This document shows, piece by piece, positions 13,995 to 14,631 of a stretch of 14,631 bases of DNA. Numbering within the stretch: the first letter of the stretch is position 1; every line of letters starts with the position of its first letter. Made by a program: the position numbers and the translations under genes. Origin of the DNA: SIG622 sp045596605 (GTDB lineage: Bacteria > Bacillota > Clostridia > Oscillospirales > CAG-382); NCBI GenBank assembly GCA_045596605.1, contig JAZOCR010000068.1, forward strand, positions 1-14,631, given 5' to 3'. The notes beneath the pieces are model-generated. The model was given only the letters and a program-made list of their open reading frames with translations. It had not been told where the DNA came from and did not search any database.

Positions 13995-14445
13995 ATAGCT
14001 TTTTATGTCTGTTATAGAGCGTAAAGACGGCAAATCCTGCAGAAGCTCCGATACAGTTGAGAATTATATCGTCAACGTCAAAGCTTCCGAGTGTGCTGAA
14101 AAGCTGAATTGCTTCAAGTACGAAAATTATAATTGCGGTTGCAAGAAGCAGGTGCAGGTATTTTCGCATATTCGGAAAACAGCAGGGAAGAAAAATCCCC
14201 AGTGGTACGAACAGGACTGTGTTTCCGATAATGTTACGAAGAAAAATATTGTAAGCTCCAATCGTGTCTACGGATTTTACGTAGTCGAAAATAAATCTGA
14301 GCGGCACAAAGGATACGTGACTTGAAACGTGTTGCCAATAATCCTCAAAGCATACCGCTTTGATTCGTCCGAATATCATAAGATATAGCATTACAAGAGC
14401 ATACAGTGCAAAAAGCACTGATATTAAAGTCCTCTTTGCTTTCAT
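13993..14445 (-). CDS. VanZ-family membrane protein
   Basis: This 150-residue protein has about four hydrophobic segments at 7-25, 72-90, 97-115 and 125-145. VanZ family signatures are NIIGNTVLFVPLGIFLP (71-87), FVLEAIQLF (108-116, E111) and the acidic SFDVDDIILNCIGASAGF (121-138). VanZ proteins are integral membrane proteins linked to low-level teicoplanin resistance in enterococci, but most homologues have unknown envelope roles. The frame is open to a TTG at 14469; I prefer the ATG at 14445 because the longer start falls inside the upstream gene. It starts four bases after the stop of the LURP-one-like gene, so the two probably form an operon running leftward. Confidence 0.87.
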   Translation of the reverse strand: MKAKRTLISVLFALYALVMLYLMIFGRIKAVCFEDYWQHVSSHVSFVPLRFIFDYVKSVDTIGAYNIFLRNIIGNTVLFVPLGIFLPCCFPNMRKYLHLLLATAIIIFVLEAIQLFSTLGSFDVDDIILNCIGASAGFAVFTLYNRHKKL

Positions 14446-14449
14446 AATA

Positions 14450-14631
14450 CTAATTCTTCGACGCCGCAACGCAGTCTATAACGAGTGCCGCACACAAAAC
14501 GGCAATTTCATCTGACGGATCGGCAATATCAAGACTGTAGCAATCGCCGAAGGTAAACCACTCTTTAGAGATATACGCTACCTGCCAGCCATTTTTGCAA
14601 ATGCTGTAGTCGTGTCCGAAGAAATCTCCCT
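14450..14631 (-). CDS. LURP-one-related (LOR) family protein, C-terminal part
   Basis: Only the last 59 residues lie in the window; the 5' end is beyond base 14631. The sequence reads NGWQVAYISKEWFTFGDCYS (13-32), then LDIADPSDEIAVLCAALVID and CVAASKN before TAG. This matches the C-terminal half of LOR/YxjI-type proteins, a tubby-like beta-barrel closing on a central helix. Typical members have a KKWFTWGDTYEIDI-like strand and a final hydrophobic helix with IDC, both present here. Their function in bacteria is not settled; binding of lipid or other small ligands has been suggested for the fold. It lies four bases upstream of the VanZ gene on the same strand. Confidence 0.8.
   Translation of the reverse strand, partial: GDFFGHDYSICKNGWQVAYISKEWFTFGDCYSLDIADPSDEIAVLCAALVIDCVAASKN

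Overview
The window looks like chromosomal DNA from a low-to-moderate-GC Bacillota of the class Clostridia, most like the gut Oscillospiraceae/Ruminococcaceae. This is inferred from purine-rich Shine-Dalgarno sites before nearly every gene, extended -10 promoters (TGnTATAAT), intrinsic terminators with T tracts, the VanW/VanZ/LURP-one family genes, and an intergenic array of small hairpins. No rRNA, tRNA, CRISPR array, transposase or phage gene was found.

Region 1 (1-8672) starts with the terminator of an upstream gene. Its 3' arm also carries the -35 box of the next promoter. A same-strand run follows: a YihX-like HAD phosphatase, a tryptophan synthase beta-like protein (trpB with no trpA), a two-ACT-domain plus metallo-beta-lactamase fusion, a cytoplasmic-looking right-handed beta-helix protein, a Gfo/Idh/MocA oxidoreductase, a two-TM protein with an eroded Nudix-like domain, a VanW-family protein and a small unknown protein. 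The run closes at a terminator near 8640-8672. The oxidoreductase, Nudix-like and VanW genes overlap (4 and 23 bases) and are probably translationally coupled. Gaps elsewhere are 34-67 bases with no convincing terminator, so most of the run may be one transcript. The last gene seems to have lost one base in a T6/A6 stretch near its natural start.

Region 2 (8673-11466) holds a lone imperfect hairpin, a strong promoter, nagA (GlcNAc-6-phosphate deacetylase) and a ROK/ASKHA-type sugar kinase-like protein overlapping nagA by four bases. Together they suggest amino-sugar use or cell-wall recycling. A terminator follows.

Region 3 (11467-12103) has a promoter with two inverted repeats around and downstream of its start point, an 80-residue two-TM protein, and a roughly 260-base mosaic of hairpins. 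The hairpins are separated by a 9-base spacer that appears in one orientation in the left half and inverted in the right half. This is the most unusual non-coding structure in the window.

Region 4 (12104-13990) has a promoter, a histidine phosphatase and a TIM-barrel sugar phosphate isomerase/epimerase, ending at a probably bidirectional terminator. Region 5, on the minus strand and running off the right edge, has the C-terminal end of a LURP-one-related protein followed four bases later by a VanZ-family membrane protein.

The best candidates for undescribed biology are the ACT-ACT-MBL fusion beside an orphan trpB, the two-TM Nudix-like/VanW pair, and the hairpin array. All functional links between them are inference.
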